A stretch of DNA of 64,000 bases, taken from the NCBI RefSeq assembly GCF_026013365.1, contig NZ_JAPDOE010000001.1, forward strand, positions 186,001 to 250,000, given 5' to 3'. Positions 8,970 through 18,925 of this stretch are shown here, in pieces. The position numbers were made by a program, and so were the translations under genes. Source of the DNA: Paenibacillus sp. LS1 (GTDB taxonomy: Bacteria > Bacillota > Bacilli > Paenibacillales > Paenibacillaceae). Within the stretch, counting starts at the first letter, position 1; every line of letters starts with the position of its first letter. The notes beneath the pieces were generated by a model. It did no database searches. It was given only the letters and a program-made list of their open reading frames with translations, and was not told the DNA's origin.

Positions 8970-10112
8970 TTAGTACATGCGATATTGTCCGCTTAGAGCC
9001 AGCATGCTGAAAAAATACAGGCAATTGTCGTAATAACGTCGCTCTCCCTGACGCAGAGGTGTGTTCCAGAACTTACGAACGAATGTGTCAGCATGTGGAC
9101 CGTCCGCAGCAAGTGATGCCATAGCATTGGTAGCCAGCAAACCTACAGGATGCAGTGAAGGTTCGTCGAAAGGTTCACCTTCTATTGTATAACGACGATA
9201 ATCGGACATTTCAATATCACTGAAGAAGGATTGAATCCGGTTGGATTGATCGATCTGCCATTGATCCTTGCGGAACCACTCCCAGTCCAGCGCAATATTG
9301 GCAGCAGTACGATATGCATCACTGTAAAAATGCCTGAAATCTCCATGTGGCTGTATTGGAGCCGGAGAGCCGTCATAGTTCGCGTATTCAGGTGAAAGTC
9401 CGGTTACGGGATGGCAAGCTGTATGCAGATAAGCCCGACTTACTGCCGCCGCTTCATTCCAAAAAGCCTGATCAGCTTCATCCGCATATATAGCGAACAG
9501 TTCATAAAAATGAGGCAGATGGTAGGAGGGATCGCTAAACGGTGTCTCGGGTATGAATTTGATCAGTTTCGTTTCCGGGTCCCACATCGGGTCACCTTCG
9601 CCGTCTTCGCCCTGATGTATACAGGCACGAAGGATCTTGCGTGCTTGTTCCTTGTAATCATAAGGTTCAGCGCCATCGCCCCAGCGGTTGGAGGCAAAAA
9701 AAAGCGCCATGGCAAAGAACTCTTCACCGTCCGGCGCCGGTCCTTGCGACAAGCGTGTTCCGTCAGGCTTGCAATGCCAAGCGAAGTAATCTTTGTATCG
9801 ACCCTCGGTATGCTGCATAAACGTGTGGGAGAAATTCCAGAGTCGGTCAAATTCTTCTTTTTTGTCCATTTGCACAGCCATCATCATGCCATAAGACATA
9901 CCTTCAGAGCGAACATCGAAATTACCGGTATCCAGCAAATAGCCTTTGTCCTCACCCATGGGATAGTATATTCGAGTATTCTCATCGCCATAAAACAACT
10001 CTTTCCATGTGTCTTCCAATCTGGTGGTAATTTCATTCTCATCATAGCCTAATTCGAGAAACAGATTCGTATATGTACGCGTATGCAATGCATCCTGTCC
10101 CGTGATATTCAT
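8970..10112 (-). CDS. Reducing-end xylose-releasing exo-oligoxylanase (GH8, Rex type)
   Basis: Releases xylose from the reducing end of xylooligosaccharides (EC 3.2.1.156). The 380-residue protein has no signal peptide, so it acts in the cytoplasm on imported oligomers. Key positions line up with known Rex enzymes of GH8: general acid Glu70 in VRSEGMSYG, Asp128 in PAPDGEEFF, an Asp at 265 in FYSDAYR, and His320 in SLHPVGLL, the Rex-specific histidine. It reads away from the esterase-xylanase operon, and both share the 290-base region with cre-like sites. ATG 10112 follows GGAGAG. It is the clearest sign that the locus is for xylan. Confidence 0.93.
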   Translation of the reverse strand: MNITGQDALHTRTYTNLFLELGYDENEITTRLEDTWKELFYGDENTRIYYPMGEDKGYLLDTGNFDVRSEGMSYGMMMAVQMDKKEEFDRLWNFSHTFMQHTEGRYKDYFAWHCKPDGTRLSQGPAPDGEEFFAMALFFASNRWGDGAEPYDYKEQARKILRACIHQGEDGEGDPMWDPETKLIKFIPETPFSDPSYHLPHFYELFAIYADEADQAFWNEAAAVSRAYLHTACHPVTGLSPEYANYDGSPAPIQPHGDFRHFYSDAYRTAANIALDWEWFRKDQWQIDQSNRIQSFFSDIEMSDYRRYTIEGEPFDEPSLHPVGLLATNAMASLAADGPHADTFVRKFWNTPLRQGERRYYDNCLYFFSMLALSGQYRMY

Positions 10113-10170
10113 GGGTACTCTCCTTCGTCATGTGGTTTTTCAAAATTATAACATGGAAATAGTATACAAA

Positions 10171-10186
10171 TTAAAGCGTTTACATG
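10171..10186 (-). promoter_or_regulatory. cre-like operator upstream of the GH8 gene
   Basis: On the minus strand the site reads TGTAAACGCTTTAA, one mismatch (A in place of the conserved C) from the CcpA consensus TGWAANCGNTNWCA. It lies about 60 bases before the GH8 start, consistent with catabolite control. Confidence 0.6.
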
Positions 10187-10247
10187 AAAAATTATAGGTG
10201 TTCGAATCTACGTGTTATTCTAGCCAACTTGAAATGATATAGTGGTT

Positions 10248-10299
10248 AAAATCCTATAGTTTGCCAGGTTGTTGTAAAATTATGTAAGCGCTACACTTT
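10248..10299 (+). promoter_or_regulatory. Promoter region of the esterase-xylanase operon with TGTAAGCGCTACA operator
   Basis: TATAGT at 10255-10260 could be a -10 element. The near-palindrome TGTAAGCGCTACA is at 10283-10295. The 46 bases starting at 10253 recur with 35 identities, counted by hand, at 14251-14296. Related GTAAGCG cores lie upstream of 2628 and 5153. The site is cre-like but one base short of a perfect TGTAAGCGCTTACA. Confidence 0.5.
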
Positions 10300-10402
10300 G
10301 GGAGAAGGGATCACATCAGCACTAATAATAACGCAAGTTGTGAACCTTCACATGTTGTTCGAGGATGATCAGAATCTAGCCGAAAGGATGTGATGGCGAG
10401 TT

Positions 10403-11686
10403 ATGCTCCAGGATTCAGGAGATATTGGTGGGAACACAGAATTCACTGCACCGCGCGATCCAGTGGGAGTGCCAGAGTCGACAGTCGAGCATGATATTGA
10501 CTTTGGATCACATGGATATCGCAATATGATTGACCGATCTCTTCTGAACAAAGGAAATAATGTCAGATTAAAACGAGCCATTGAGAAGGCAAAAAACGGC
10601 GAGCCTGTCGTGATGGCTTTCATTGGAGGTTCCATTACCCAAGGTGCTGGTTCGGCACCGATTCATCTCCAAAGTTACGCTTATCGCTCGTATCAGTCAT
10701 TCAAGTTTATGTTTGCGCTTTCAAAAGACAGTCCGATCCATCTGATTAAAGCAGGTGTGGGCGGAACACCTTCAGAATTGGGGATTGTACGTTATGATCG
10801 GGATGTGCTACGGGAAGGTACCGTTCAGCCGGATATTGTGATTATCGAATTCGCTGTCAATGACGCAGACGATGAAACCCAAGGCAATTGTTACGAAAGT
10901 CTGGTGCTCAAAGCACTTGCTGCAGATAACAAGCCAGCGGTCATCTTGCTATTCAGTGTATTCGAAAATGACTGGAATCTGCAGGATCGTCTCGCTCCAG
11001 TGGGCTGGCACTATGACTTGCCAATGGTAAGTGTAAAGGACGCTGTCGTAGATCAGTTCCACAAGACAAAAGGTGAGGGCAACGTTATTTCCAAGAAGCA
11101 ATTTTTCCATGATATATATCATCCGACTAACTTGGGGCATCGCATCATGGCCGATAGTTTGGAATACTTGTTCGACGTGACGAATCGAACTGAGTGGGAC
11201 GAGCAAGATCATGATATTGAAAAGGCACCGCTAATTGGAAATGGCTTTGTGCATGTAAAGTTGTTGGATCGGAAAAACGGCAACAATATCGCCCGAATCG
11301 ATGCAGGTTCTTTTGATAAAACGGATACGGATCTGCAGATGGCTGAGATGGATGCTCATGACTATGGTACACCCCAGTTCCCCAACAACTGGTTGCGAAC
11401 GGGAGAGGGGAACGACACCCAGAGCAGCTTTAAGATGAGTTTGCGGTGTAAACGACTTATTTTGGTCTTCAAGGATTCCGGTAACGACGAATTCGGAACC
11501 GCAAAGATCAAGGTAGATGGGAAATTCATCAAACAAGTCGACCCGCGACAGGTGAACTGGACCCATTGCCATGCCACACTCCTTTTTAACGAAGATCATG
11601 TCGGTGAACACTCCATTGAGATTGAAATGGCAGAAGGCCATGAACATAAATGCTTCACCATTCTGGGCTTTGGCTATGTGGATTAA
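10403..11686 (+). CDS. SGNH/GDSL-family carbohydrate esterase (probable acetylxylan esterase)
   Basis: A 427-residue esterase without signal peptide. The SGNH blocks are clear: nucleophile Ser77 in FIGGSITQGAG, oxyanion Gly in GVGGTPSEL, Asn153 in FAVND, and the Asp237/His240 pair in HDIYHPTN. About 190 residues follow the catalytic domain and are probably a beta-rich accessory domain. It is first in an operon with a CE1-type esterase and xylanase, so removal of acetyl groups from imported xylooligosaccharides is the best inference. ATG 10403 is chosen; the ribosome binding site is a weak GAAAGGATG. A fragment of a second copy of this gene lies at 14311-14397. Confidence 0.85.
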   Translation: MLQDSGDIGGNTEFTAPRDPVGVPESTVEHDIDFGSHGYRNMIDRSLLNKGNNVRLKRAIEKAKNGEPVVMAFIGGSITQGAGSAPIHLQSYAYRSYQSFKFMFALSKDSPIHLIKAGVGGTPSELGIVRYDRDVLREGTVQPDIVIIEFAVNDADDETQGNCYESLVLKALAADNKPAVILLFSVFENDWNLQDRLAPVGWHYDLPMVSVKDAVVDQFHKTKGEGNVISKKQFFHDIYHPTNLGHRIMADSLEYLFDVTNRTEWDEQDHDIEKAPLIGNGFVHVKLLDRKNGNNIARIDAGSFDKTDTDLQMAEMDAHDYGTPQFPNNWLRTGEGNDTQSSFKMSLRCKRLILVFKDSGNDEFGTAKIKVDGKFIKQVDPRQVNWTHCHATLLFNEDHVGEHSIEIEMAEGHEHKCFTILGFGYVD

Positions 11687-11725
11687 CTGAGGGTTGATAG
11701 TCACTCATAACGATATGTTCGGTGA

Positions 11726-12508
<783 letters not shown>

Positions 12509-12578
12509 GTTACCAGGAGAATTTCATGTCGGTTGGCGTTTCACCCAAATCTATTAAAATATCAGGAGGTATTATCCT

Positions 12579-13214
12579 ATGTTCAAATTCAGCAAAAAAT
12601 TAATGACGGTTGTTCTTGCAGCTTCCATGAGTTTTGGCGTCTTCGCGGCAACATCCAGCGCAGCAACAGATTACTGGCAAAATTGGACAGATGGCGGAGG
12701 AACGGTCAACGCAGTGAATGGATCGGGCGGAAATTACAGCGTGAATTGGCAGAATGTAGGTAACTTTGTTGTCGGAAAAGGGTGGACATCTGGTACGCCG
12801 AATCGAGTGGTCAATTACAATGCCGGCGTATTTTCTCCTTCAGGTAACGGCTACCTCACCTTCTATGGTTGGACCCGAAACGCTCTAATTGAATATTACG
12901 TGGTGGACAGCTGGGGAACGTATCGTCCAACCGGAACGTACAAGGGCTCTATGACTAGTGATGGCGGAACATACGATATCTATACAACGATGAGATACAA
13001 TGCACCTTCCATCGATGGTACGCAGACTTTCCCTCAGTATTGGAGTGTTAGACAGTCCAAGAGACCGACCGGAGTCAATTCTACCATTACGTTCAGCAAT
13101 CATGTGAATGCGTGGGCGAGCAAAGGGATGAACCTTGGAAGTAGTTGGTCCTATCAGGTGATGGCGACGGAGGGGTATCAGAGCAGCGGAAGTGCTAACG
13201 TGACTGTTTGGTAA
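12579..13214 (+). CDS. xynA: Secreted endo-1,4-beta-xylanase, GH11
   Basis: A compact 211-residue xylanase closely resembling XynA of Bacillus subtilis. A signal peptide ends near AATSSAA (residues 22-28), and the mature enzyme is a single beta-jelly-roll domain starting [12 protein letters not shown]. The catalytic pair is Glu105 (nucleophile, in [13 protein letters not shown]) and Glu198 (acid/base, in [12 protein letters not shown]). The thumb with RPTGTYKG and the PSIDGTQTF loop are intact. ATG 12579 follows AGGAGG. It makes the oligomers used by the rest of the locus. A perfect hairpin lies just after the stop. Confidence 0.97.
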   Translation: MFKFSKKLMTVVLAASMSFGVFAATSSAATDYWQNWTDGGGTVNAVNGSGGNYSVNWQNVGNFVVGKGWTSGTPNRVVNYNAGVFSPSGNGYLTFYGWTRNALIEYYVVDSWGTYRPTGTYKGSMTSDGGTYDIYTTMRYNAPSIDGTQTFPQYWSVRQSKRPTGVNSTITFSNHVNAWASKGMNLGSSWSYQVMATEGYQSSGSANVTVW

Positions 13215-13227
13215 AAATGACGATGTG

Positions 13228-13247
13228 ATGCAGATGAACGTCTGCAT
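13228..13247 (+). repeat. Hairpin after the xylanase gene
   Basis: Perfect inverted repeat ATGCAGA-TGAACG-TCTGCAT, 14 bases after the xylanase stop. There is no T run, so it may be a weak terminator or an mRNA stabiliser that separates xylanase expression from the downstream lipoprotein. Confidence 0.5.
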
Positions 13248-13352
13248 TTGCAATTGGAATTAATATATTCCGGAAGCGTTGAGGACCGCTATTCACCAGA
13301 CTAACGGCCCTCGACGTTACCGGATTCAAGCTTGGCTAAGGAGGATAGTTGA

Positions 13353-14192
13353 ATGAGAAAGCTGGTATGGTTAACTGTAATCACCATAGTTGTTAGTTTA
13401 ACTGCCTGTTCAGCAAGTAACTCTGAATTAAATGATGATATGGTATTCGTCGAAGGAGGAGCCTTGAAGAGCAGTAAATCTAGTCAAATTGAACGAAAAG
13501 AAGAGCTGGACTCCTTCTATATTGGCAAATACGAAGTGACTCAACAAGAATGGATGGAGGTCATGGGGGAAAATCCGTCTGGCTTCAAGGGAGATGACCT
13601 GCCTGTTGAAATGGTGAGTTGGTATGACGCCGTGGAATACTGTAATCAAAAAAGTATAAAAGAAAACCTGAAACCTTATTACAACATAGACAAAGACACA
13701 CAGGACACGAATAACCACAATGAAAACGACAATATAAAATGGAATGTAACGATTAATGATGACGCTAACGGTTACCGTTTACCGACAGAAGCAGAATGGG
13801 AGTATGCTGCAAGCGGAGGTCAAAAGAGCTTAGATTATACCTACAGTGGAAGTAATAATCCCGATGAGGTCGCTTGGTACTGGAAAAATGCCGGTGATAC
13901 CATACTAAATGGTGATTGGAGCTGGCCCGCTATTGAGAGCAATCGTAATCAAACCCAAAAGGTCGGTACCCAGGAGCCTAATGAGTTAGGAATCTATGAT
14001 ATGTCTGGAAACGTGAGGGAATGGTGCTGGGACTGGTACAGTGATTCGGAGACTGCAAATCAATCTTGGCGAGTGGTAAAAGGCGGTGGCTGGATTGGCG
14101 GCGTTAATAATAATGAAATCTCATTCCGAGGCAAATTTGATGCAAATGGTTATGGTCCTGATCAAGGATTTCGGATCGTACGTGGAGAATAG
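13353..14192 (+). CDS. Lipoprotein with formylglycine-generating-enzyme (SUMF1) fold, catalytic cysteines absent
   Basis: A 279-residue secreted lipoprotein with lipobox SLTACS (Cys19). The body matches the FGE-sulfatase/SUMF1 fold: FYIGKYEVTQQEWMEVMG, YRLPTEAEWEYAASGG, LGIYDMSGNVREWCWDWY, WRVVKGGGW and GFRIVRGE. True formylglycine-generating enzymes need a cysteine pair near the C-terminal core; the corresponding stretch here (GGGWIGGVNNNEISFRGKF) has none. It is therefore unlikely to be an oxidase and more likely uses the fold for binding or another reaction at the cell surface. It follows xynA by 138 bases with its own AAGGAGG. The ligand is unknown. Confidence 0.8.
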   Translation: MRKLVWLTVITIVVSLTACSASNSELNDDMVFVEGGALKSSKSSQIERKEELDSFYIGKYEVTQQEWMEVMGENPSGFKGDDLPVEMVSWYDAVEYCNQKSIKENLKPYYNIDKDTQDTNNHNENDNIKWNVTINDDANGYRLPTEAEWEYAASGGQKSLDYTYSGSNNPDEVAWYWKNAGDTILNGDWSWPAIESNRNQTQKVGTQEPNELGIYDMSGNVREWCWDWYSDSETANQSWRVVKGGGWIGGVNNNEISFRGKFDANGYGPDQGFRIVRGE

Positions 14193-14246
14193 CGTTCTTT
14201 TCCGAAAGGAGACCTGCTCACAGTTCTACCTATACTTCGTCGGGTG

Positions 14247-14297
14247 AAAACCTATACTTTATCAGGTTGTTGTGTGCAATTGTAAGCGTTACACTTG
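14247..14297 (+). repeat. Duplicated copy of the esterase-operon promoter, with TGTAAGCGTTACA
   Basis: By hand alignment, 35 of 46 bases match the region before the SGNH esterase (10253-10298) without gaps, including CCTATA, CAGGTTGTTGT and TGTAAGCG-TACACTT. The operator-like element here is TGTAAGCGTTACA at 14281-14293. A fragment of the esterase coding sequence follows. This segment probably now promotes the regulator genes downstream. Confidence 0.6.
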
Positions 14298-14310
14298 AAT
14301 TGCATGTTAT

Positions 14311-14397
14311 GAGCGTGTTGCTCTTCTAGTTGGGCGAGCAGACAACAATCCTGCTGTTGTTCTGCTGTTTAGCGTGTTCGAGAATAACTGGAATCTA
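14311..14397 (+). pseudogene. Internal fragment of a duplicated SGNH esterase gene
   Basis: In the frame starting at 14311 the translation contains ADNNPAVVLLFSVFENNWNL, identical at 17 of 20 positions to residues 175-194 of the esterase encoded at 10403. About nine further codons upstream align more weakly. The preceding promoter copy is also homologous, so a second esterase gene once stood here and lost both the part between promoter and this fragment and everything after it. Confidence 0.7.
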
Positions 14398-14455
14398 CTA
14401 TATAGAGGTAGACAAGTTTCATGTAACTGATCACGGAGGAATGGCAGGTGAGGTA

Positions 14456-15568
14456 ATGTACAAGGTTATTGTTGCGGATGATGAGCCGTTTATGCTAGAA
14501 GGATGGAGAACCATGATAGACTGGCAAGCCTGTGGATATGAACTCTGCGGGACAGCAACGGATGGAGAAGAAGCGCTTGCTTTATTCAATGCTGTTGAAC
14601 CGGATCTTGTCGTTACTGACATTCAAATGCCTGTTATGGATGGTCTGGGCTTGATCCACACCTTGCGAGAGGATCTCGCCTACACCTCGAAAATTGTTAT
14701 TGTTACAGGATACTCCGATTTCAATTATGCCAAGCAAGCTATACGGTATCAGGTCGATCAATATGTGCTTAAACCTCTTGTCCCTGAGGAAATTCACCAA
14801 ATTCTTACGGAGATGATTGAGCCTCTGGACAAACGTAGGGAGGAGCTCAAACAGCAAGATGGGATCAAATTTACAGATGATGTTCATATAGATCATCTTA
14901 ATGAACAACGAATAAGTGAAGAATATGATTTAGAGCAAATGATGAATATTGCCAAAGACATATTGGTATTAATTGAAGCGGGGGACACAGATCCCATCGA
15001 TAATGCAGTGAGTGAATTGATGTTGATGACTGAGAACGCAGAGGTTTCATTGGAATGGATACACCATGTCATCCGATACATTCATGGCGAGTTGCTACGA
15101 AAATATGGTAAAAGGGAGGTTTGCAGAGAAATATTATGCGAGAAGGAATGGCATGAGACTGCAAGTTGGTCTCTCGGAACATTGCAAGAGCTATGTGTTC
15201 GGATATCTGAGCAATTATCCCAGCCTGATCTGAAAAAGTTGGGTACAGGGCGCCTTGTTGCGGAAGCCGTTCATGAACTGCAGCAACACTATAGAAGTAA
15301 AATTAAATTGCAAGATGTGGCTAATCGTATTCACGTTAATTCTGCCTATCTGGGTCAGCAGTTCAAGCGGGAGATGGGGGTCAGTTTCAGCGACTATGTA
15401 CACCAGCTTCGAATTGCGGAGGCACGCAAACTTCTGCGACGTACCAACATGAAAATCACTGACATTGCATTCAAGCTTGGATATCATGATGCCGAGTATT
15501 TTACTCAAAAATTCAGAGCGCATACAGGGGAGCTTCCATCCGTCTATAAAAACAAAAACCAAGGGTGA
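14456..15568 (+). CDS. Response regulator with AraC-type DNA-binding domain (YesN type), first copy
   Basis: A 370-residue response regulator. The receiver domain has acidic residues in VADDE, phospho-acceptor Asp55 in VVTDIQMP and the conserved lysine in YVLKPL. The C-terminal 100 residues form an AraC double helix-turn-helix (VANRIHVNSAYLGQQFKRE and IAFKLGYHDAEYFTQKFR). The middle part is shorter than in the 513-residue regulator downstream. ATG 14456 or ATG 14441 (MAGEV) may be the start; GGAGG and GGTGAGG precede them. The kinase gene begins 4 bases after its stop, so they are co-transcribed and probably partners. It likely controls the xylooligosaccharide transport genes. Confidence 0.9.
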   Translation: MYKVIVADDEPFMLEGWRTMIDWQACGYELCGTATDGEEALALFNAVEPDLVVTDIQMPVMDGLGLIHTLREDLAYTSKIVIVTGYSDFNYAKQAIRYQVDQYVLKPLVPEEIHQILTEMIEPLDKRREELKQQDGIKFTDDVHIDHLNEQRISEEYDLEQMMNIAKDILVLIEAGDTDPIDNAVSELMLMTENAEVSLEWIHHVIRYIHGELLRKYGKREVCREILCEKEWHETASWSLGTLQELCVRISEQLSQPDLKKLGTGRLVAEAVHELQQHYRSKIKLQDVANRIHVNSAYLGQQFKREMGVSFSDYVHQLRIAEARKLLRRTNMKITDIAFKLGYHDAEYFTQKFRAHTGELPSVYKNKNQG

Positions 15569-15572
15569 TCAC

Positions 15573-17354
15573 ATGCGCCACAAATTCTGGATGTTCCGTA
15601 ACGTTAATGATATTCCTCTCCGATCTAAATTTCTGCTTATTTATGTACTTAGCATCCTCCTTCCGGTAATAACGATTAATATCTTCTTCTATCAACGAAC
15701 CTCTGCGGACATCAAGATTCGAGAACAGGAAAATCTGCGTAAATCCATCGACAGAGCGGCGGGGGAGCTACTGGGCATGATTGATGAGAGCGTAGCTCTG
15801 AGCCGAATTATCGCGGCAGACGATTCTCTCTATGAGCTACTTGATCGAACCTATCATTCCCCCGTGGATTATTACAACGAGTACCATGCATTTCTGCGAG
15901 ATAAATTAACACGTTATATGTCGGCCAATATTTTGGAGGTGCGTATCTATACCGAGAACGATACCATTCAGACCGGCAGCCATTATATCGTGATGAAAGA
16001 CAAGAATATACTTCCCGGATTAAAACAGCTGAAATCCACCAGCGGCGGTATTCTGGTGGTGGACTATATTGAGCCATCCGGATTTAACGCCGGAAGAAGG
16101 ATCAGCGTGATTGGCAAAATGGATACCTATACTTCGTATGCGAATTATGCAAAGTATTCCAAGATTGATCTGGAAGTTAGCCGGGTATACAGCATTTTAA
16201 ATCGTGAATCAGACAGTCTTCAGCTTCGTCTGGTGGACAGCAACAATCGTACAGTCGTTTCAAGCGGAGATTTTGGTGAAAACGTATTGTCCCAACCAGT
16301 TGACGATTCGATATCTAAGGCAAGCGGGAATTCTGCTTACACGCTCGAAAAATCGTTGGGTAATCTCGCCTACCTGAAGGGCTGGAAATTGATTGGCGTT
16401 GCTGATACGCGCCACCTTGACCATTTGCTAAAAGAAGCCCTTCATTCCATTTTGGGGTTATTCGCCATAAGCATTGTGGTCCCGTCTGTGTTAATCTACA
16501 TTATTTTGCGCTCCTACCACTATCGGATTCGCAAGCTCTCCAGACATATGGAGAAGGTTCGCAATGAACGATTCGATCTTATCGAAATTCAGGAGGGCCG
16601 CGACGAAATTGGCGGACTTATTCGTACGTTTAATATCATGATTGGTAAAATCCATACGCTTATCAATGACGTGTATAAACTGGAAATTCGTCAAAAAGAC
16701 TTGGAACTGGATCAAGTAAGGACCGAATTGTCCATGCTCCAGAGTCAGATGAATCCCCATTTTTTATTTAACACATTGAATGCCTTGCTGGTCGTTAGTA
16801 CAAAGAATGGATATACAGAAGTAGTTGAGATTATTAAAAGTCTGTCCATGCTGATGAGACAGCTACTCAGTCATTCTGATAATTTGATTCCTTTGCAAGA
16901 AGAGCTCCAATTTACGAACCTGTATCTTCAGATTGAGAAGTTTCGCTTTGGAGAACTGTTTGATTACACCTTCGAGGTTGATCCTGACGCAGCATCCTTG
17001 CTTATCCCTCGCATGAGTATTCAACCGCTCGTTGAAAATGCATGCAAACACGGATTGCAGGCGCGCAAAGATGGAAGACAGATCAAGGTGACGGCGAGAC
17101 GAAACGCATCTGAGTTGGTTATTCAGGTCATTGATAATGGAATTGGTATGGATACGGGGAGACTAACCGAGCTTCTGAGAGATATTCGTTCTGAAAGACC
17201 GAGGAACGGCGAGCATGTAGGCCTGCGAAATGTCTATCGTAGGTTGGAACTCTTTTATGAAGGGAATGCGATCTTTGATCTAAGTAGTGTACCTGGAAAG
17301 GAGACTATCGCGGGATACCGTATACCGATCTCCAGGCTGGAACAGAGGAAATAG
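15573..17354 (+). CDS. Sensor histidine kinase, YesM/LytS-like (His_kinase PF06580 type)
   Basis: A 593-residue membrane kinase. Transmembrane segments lie near residues 20-40 and 292-312 around an extracellular sensor of about 250 residues; a HAMP-like linker follows (about 313-365). The phosphorylated histidine is His396 in QMNPHFLFNTLN. The ATPase domain shows the N box PLVENACKHGL and G box IDNGIGMD. Start ATG 15573 is preferred over upstream in-frame ATGs because translation then begins RHKFWMFRNVNDIPLRSKF, as in the family. It lies between two response regulator genes and ahead of a solute-binding protein, so it probably senses xylan-derived sugars. Confidence 0.92.
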   Translation: MRHKFWMFRNVNDIPLRSKFLLIYVLSILLPVITINIFFYQRTSADIKIREQENLRKSIDRAAGELLGMIDESVALSRIIAADDSLYELLDRTYHSPVDYYNEYHAFLRDKLTRYMSANILEVRIYTENDTIQTGSHYIVMKDKNILPGLKQLKSTSGGILVVDYIEPSGFNAGRRISVIGKMDTYTSYANYAKYSKIDLEVSRVYSILNRESDSLQLRLVDSNNRTVVSSGDFGENVLSQPVDDSISKASGNSAYTLEKSLGNLAYLKGWKLIGVADTRHLDHLLKEALHSILGLFAISIVVPSVLIYIILRSYHYRIRKLSRHMEKVRNERFDLIEIQEGRDEIGGLIRTFNIMIGKIHTLINDVYKLEIRQKDLELDQVRTELSMLQSQMNPHFLFNTLNALLVVSTKNGYTEVVEIIKSLSMLMRQLLSHSDNLIPLQEELQFTNLYLQIEKFRFGELFDYTFEVDPDAASLLIPRMSIQPLVENACKHGLQARKDGRQIKVTARRNASELVIQVIDNGIGMDTGRLTELLRDIRSERPRNGEHVGLRNVYRRLELFYEGNAIFDLSSVPGKETIAGYRIPISRLEQRK

Positions 17355-17367
17355 GAGGTAGACTCTC

Positions 17368-18909
17368 ATGTATAAAGTGCTGTTAGTAGACGATGAACCT
17401 TATGCCATTGAAGGGTTACAGCTTCTGATCAACTGGGAAAAGTATGGTTTTGAAATCAAAGGTGTATGTGCTAACGGGGAGGAAGCCATTCGTATGATGC
17501 AACAAGACCGACCTGATCTCGTGGTGACAGATATTCGTATGCCTGTCATGAATGGCCTGGAACTGGTCGAAGAAGCACGGCGTTTGGAATATGAATCTGT
17601 ACTGTTCGTCATCACGAGTGGATACAGTGACTTCAATTATGCCAGACAAGCTATTCGATTAGGTGTCTCCAACTATCTAACCAAGCCGGTTGATAGTGCA
17701 GAAGCAGAGGAAATGTTGGAACGACTCCGTTTGCAGTTGCAGGAACGTGAGAAGCAAGAGCTTGTTCGGGAACATGCAAAGGTGCAAAAGATCAAAGCAT
17801 GTTTGTCCACACTGATCAGGGATAAACAGAATATATCGGAGCAGGAGATGTCTGAGTTCGCTCCTCATTTGAATAAGTCCCATTGGACCTACCTGCGGAT
17901 TACTTTCCAGGGAGATGTTCAGGAAGCTTCTTCAGTTGCTGAACAAACGGCTGAACTTACAACCTGTTGTTATGTAATAGATAGAACAAGAGGCACATTG
18001 GGACTTGTATGGGGAGTGGAAGCGCTCAGCAGAAGCGAGGCATCTGAATCCATCAAAGCTTACACCCAGCGCTTATTGAACAACATGCAAAATAACGGCT
18101 GTGAAGATATTCATATCGCCGTCGGGTTAATGGTCAGCAATCTTGAACAATTATCTGAATCCTTCCACACCGCACAGGAAGTTGGACGTTATTTGTTTTT
18201 TAACCAAGAGTGTCTTTTGTTTGCCGAAGATATCGAATTGGAGAAGTGGCAGTTTGATCCGGAAACTATGTCAGAGGTTGATCGTATTGCCGATCTGCTT
18301 GAGAACGGTTCTGTAGATGAACTCTCAAGTTCCATTCGGGATGTCTTTGAACTGTTTCTGCAGATGAAGGTTGCGCCAGAGATTGTACATATTTTCTCCA
18401 CACATATCATGTTCCATGGACACTCCCTATGTAAAGAATTGGGAGGAGAGCCTAATGCTCTAATGAATGATTCGGCGAGCCGAATTCTGGAGAAGAGTCA
18501 TCGAAATATAGAAGAGGTTGCTAGCAATCTGGAACATTTCTGTTTGCAGTGCAAATCGGAACTGGCTATTCTGCGTGAGAGACAAGTTGGGGGCATTCAG
18601 GCAAAGGTAGCTGAATATGTGCAGACGTATTACAGGGAGACCTTTACGATCCAGGAGCTCGCAGAACGATTCTACGTGAACCCGGTCCATTTAGGCCAAT
18701 CCTTTATACGCAAGTACGGCAAAGGCGTAATAGAGGTGGTTCATGATCTGAGAATGGAAGAAGCGAAACGTCTGCTCCAGGACACAAATCAGACATCAAG
18801 TGCAATTGCAGAACAGGTAGGATATCGCAGTTACCAGCATTTTCTCAAACATTTCGAAAAACGCACAGCCATGAAACCTTTGGAATACAGGCAAAAGTTC
18901 ACGACTTAA
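17368..18909 (+). CDS. Response regulator with AraC-type DNA-binding domain (YesN type), second copy
   Basis: A 513-residue full-length YesN-type regulator: receiver with VDDEP, Asp55 in VVTDIRMP and Lys in YLTKPV; a central region of about 270 residues; and a C-terminal AraC domain (LAERFYVNPVHLGQSFIRKYG, IAEQVGYRSYQHFLKHFEK). ATG 17368 follows AGGAGG 13 bases after the kinase stop. It is the more conventional partner of the kinase. Together with the regulator at 14456, one kinase is flanked by two regulators. It probably activates the binding-protein/permease genes immediately downstream. Confidence 0.92.
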   Translation: MYKVLLVDDEPYAIEGLQLLINWEKYGFEIKGVCANGEEAIRMMQQDRPDLVVTDIRMPVMNGLELVEEARRLEYESVLFVITSGYSDFNYARQAIRLGVSNYLTKPVDSAEAEEMLERLRLQLQEREKQELVREHAKVQKIKACLSTLIRDKQNISEQEMSEFAPHLNKSHWTYLRITFQGDVQEASSVAEQTAELTTCCYVIDRTRGTLGLVWGVEALSRSEASESIKAYTQRLLNNMQNNGCEDIHIAVGLMVSNLEQLSESFHTAQEVGRYLFFNQECLLFAEDIELEKWQFDPETMSEVDRIADLLENGSVDELSSSIRDVFELFLQMKVAPEIVHIFSTHIMFHGHSLCKELGGEPNALMNDSASRILEKSHRNIEEVASNLEHFCLQCKSELAILRERQVGGIQAKVAEYVQTYYRETFTIQELAERFYVNPVHLGQSFIRKYGKGVIEVVHDLRMEEAKRLLQDTNQTSSAIAEQVGYRSYQHFLKHFEKRTAMKPLEYRQKFTT

Positions 18910-18925
18910 TCCGACAAAGAAAAGA

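Noticed and set aside
13353..14192. Active formylglycine-generating enzyme acting on sulfatases
   Set aside because: The cysteine pair is missing from the C-terminal core and no sulfatase gene is in the window.
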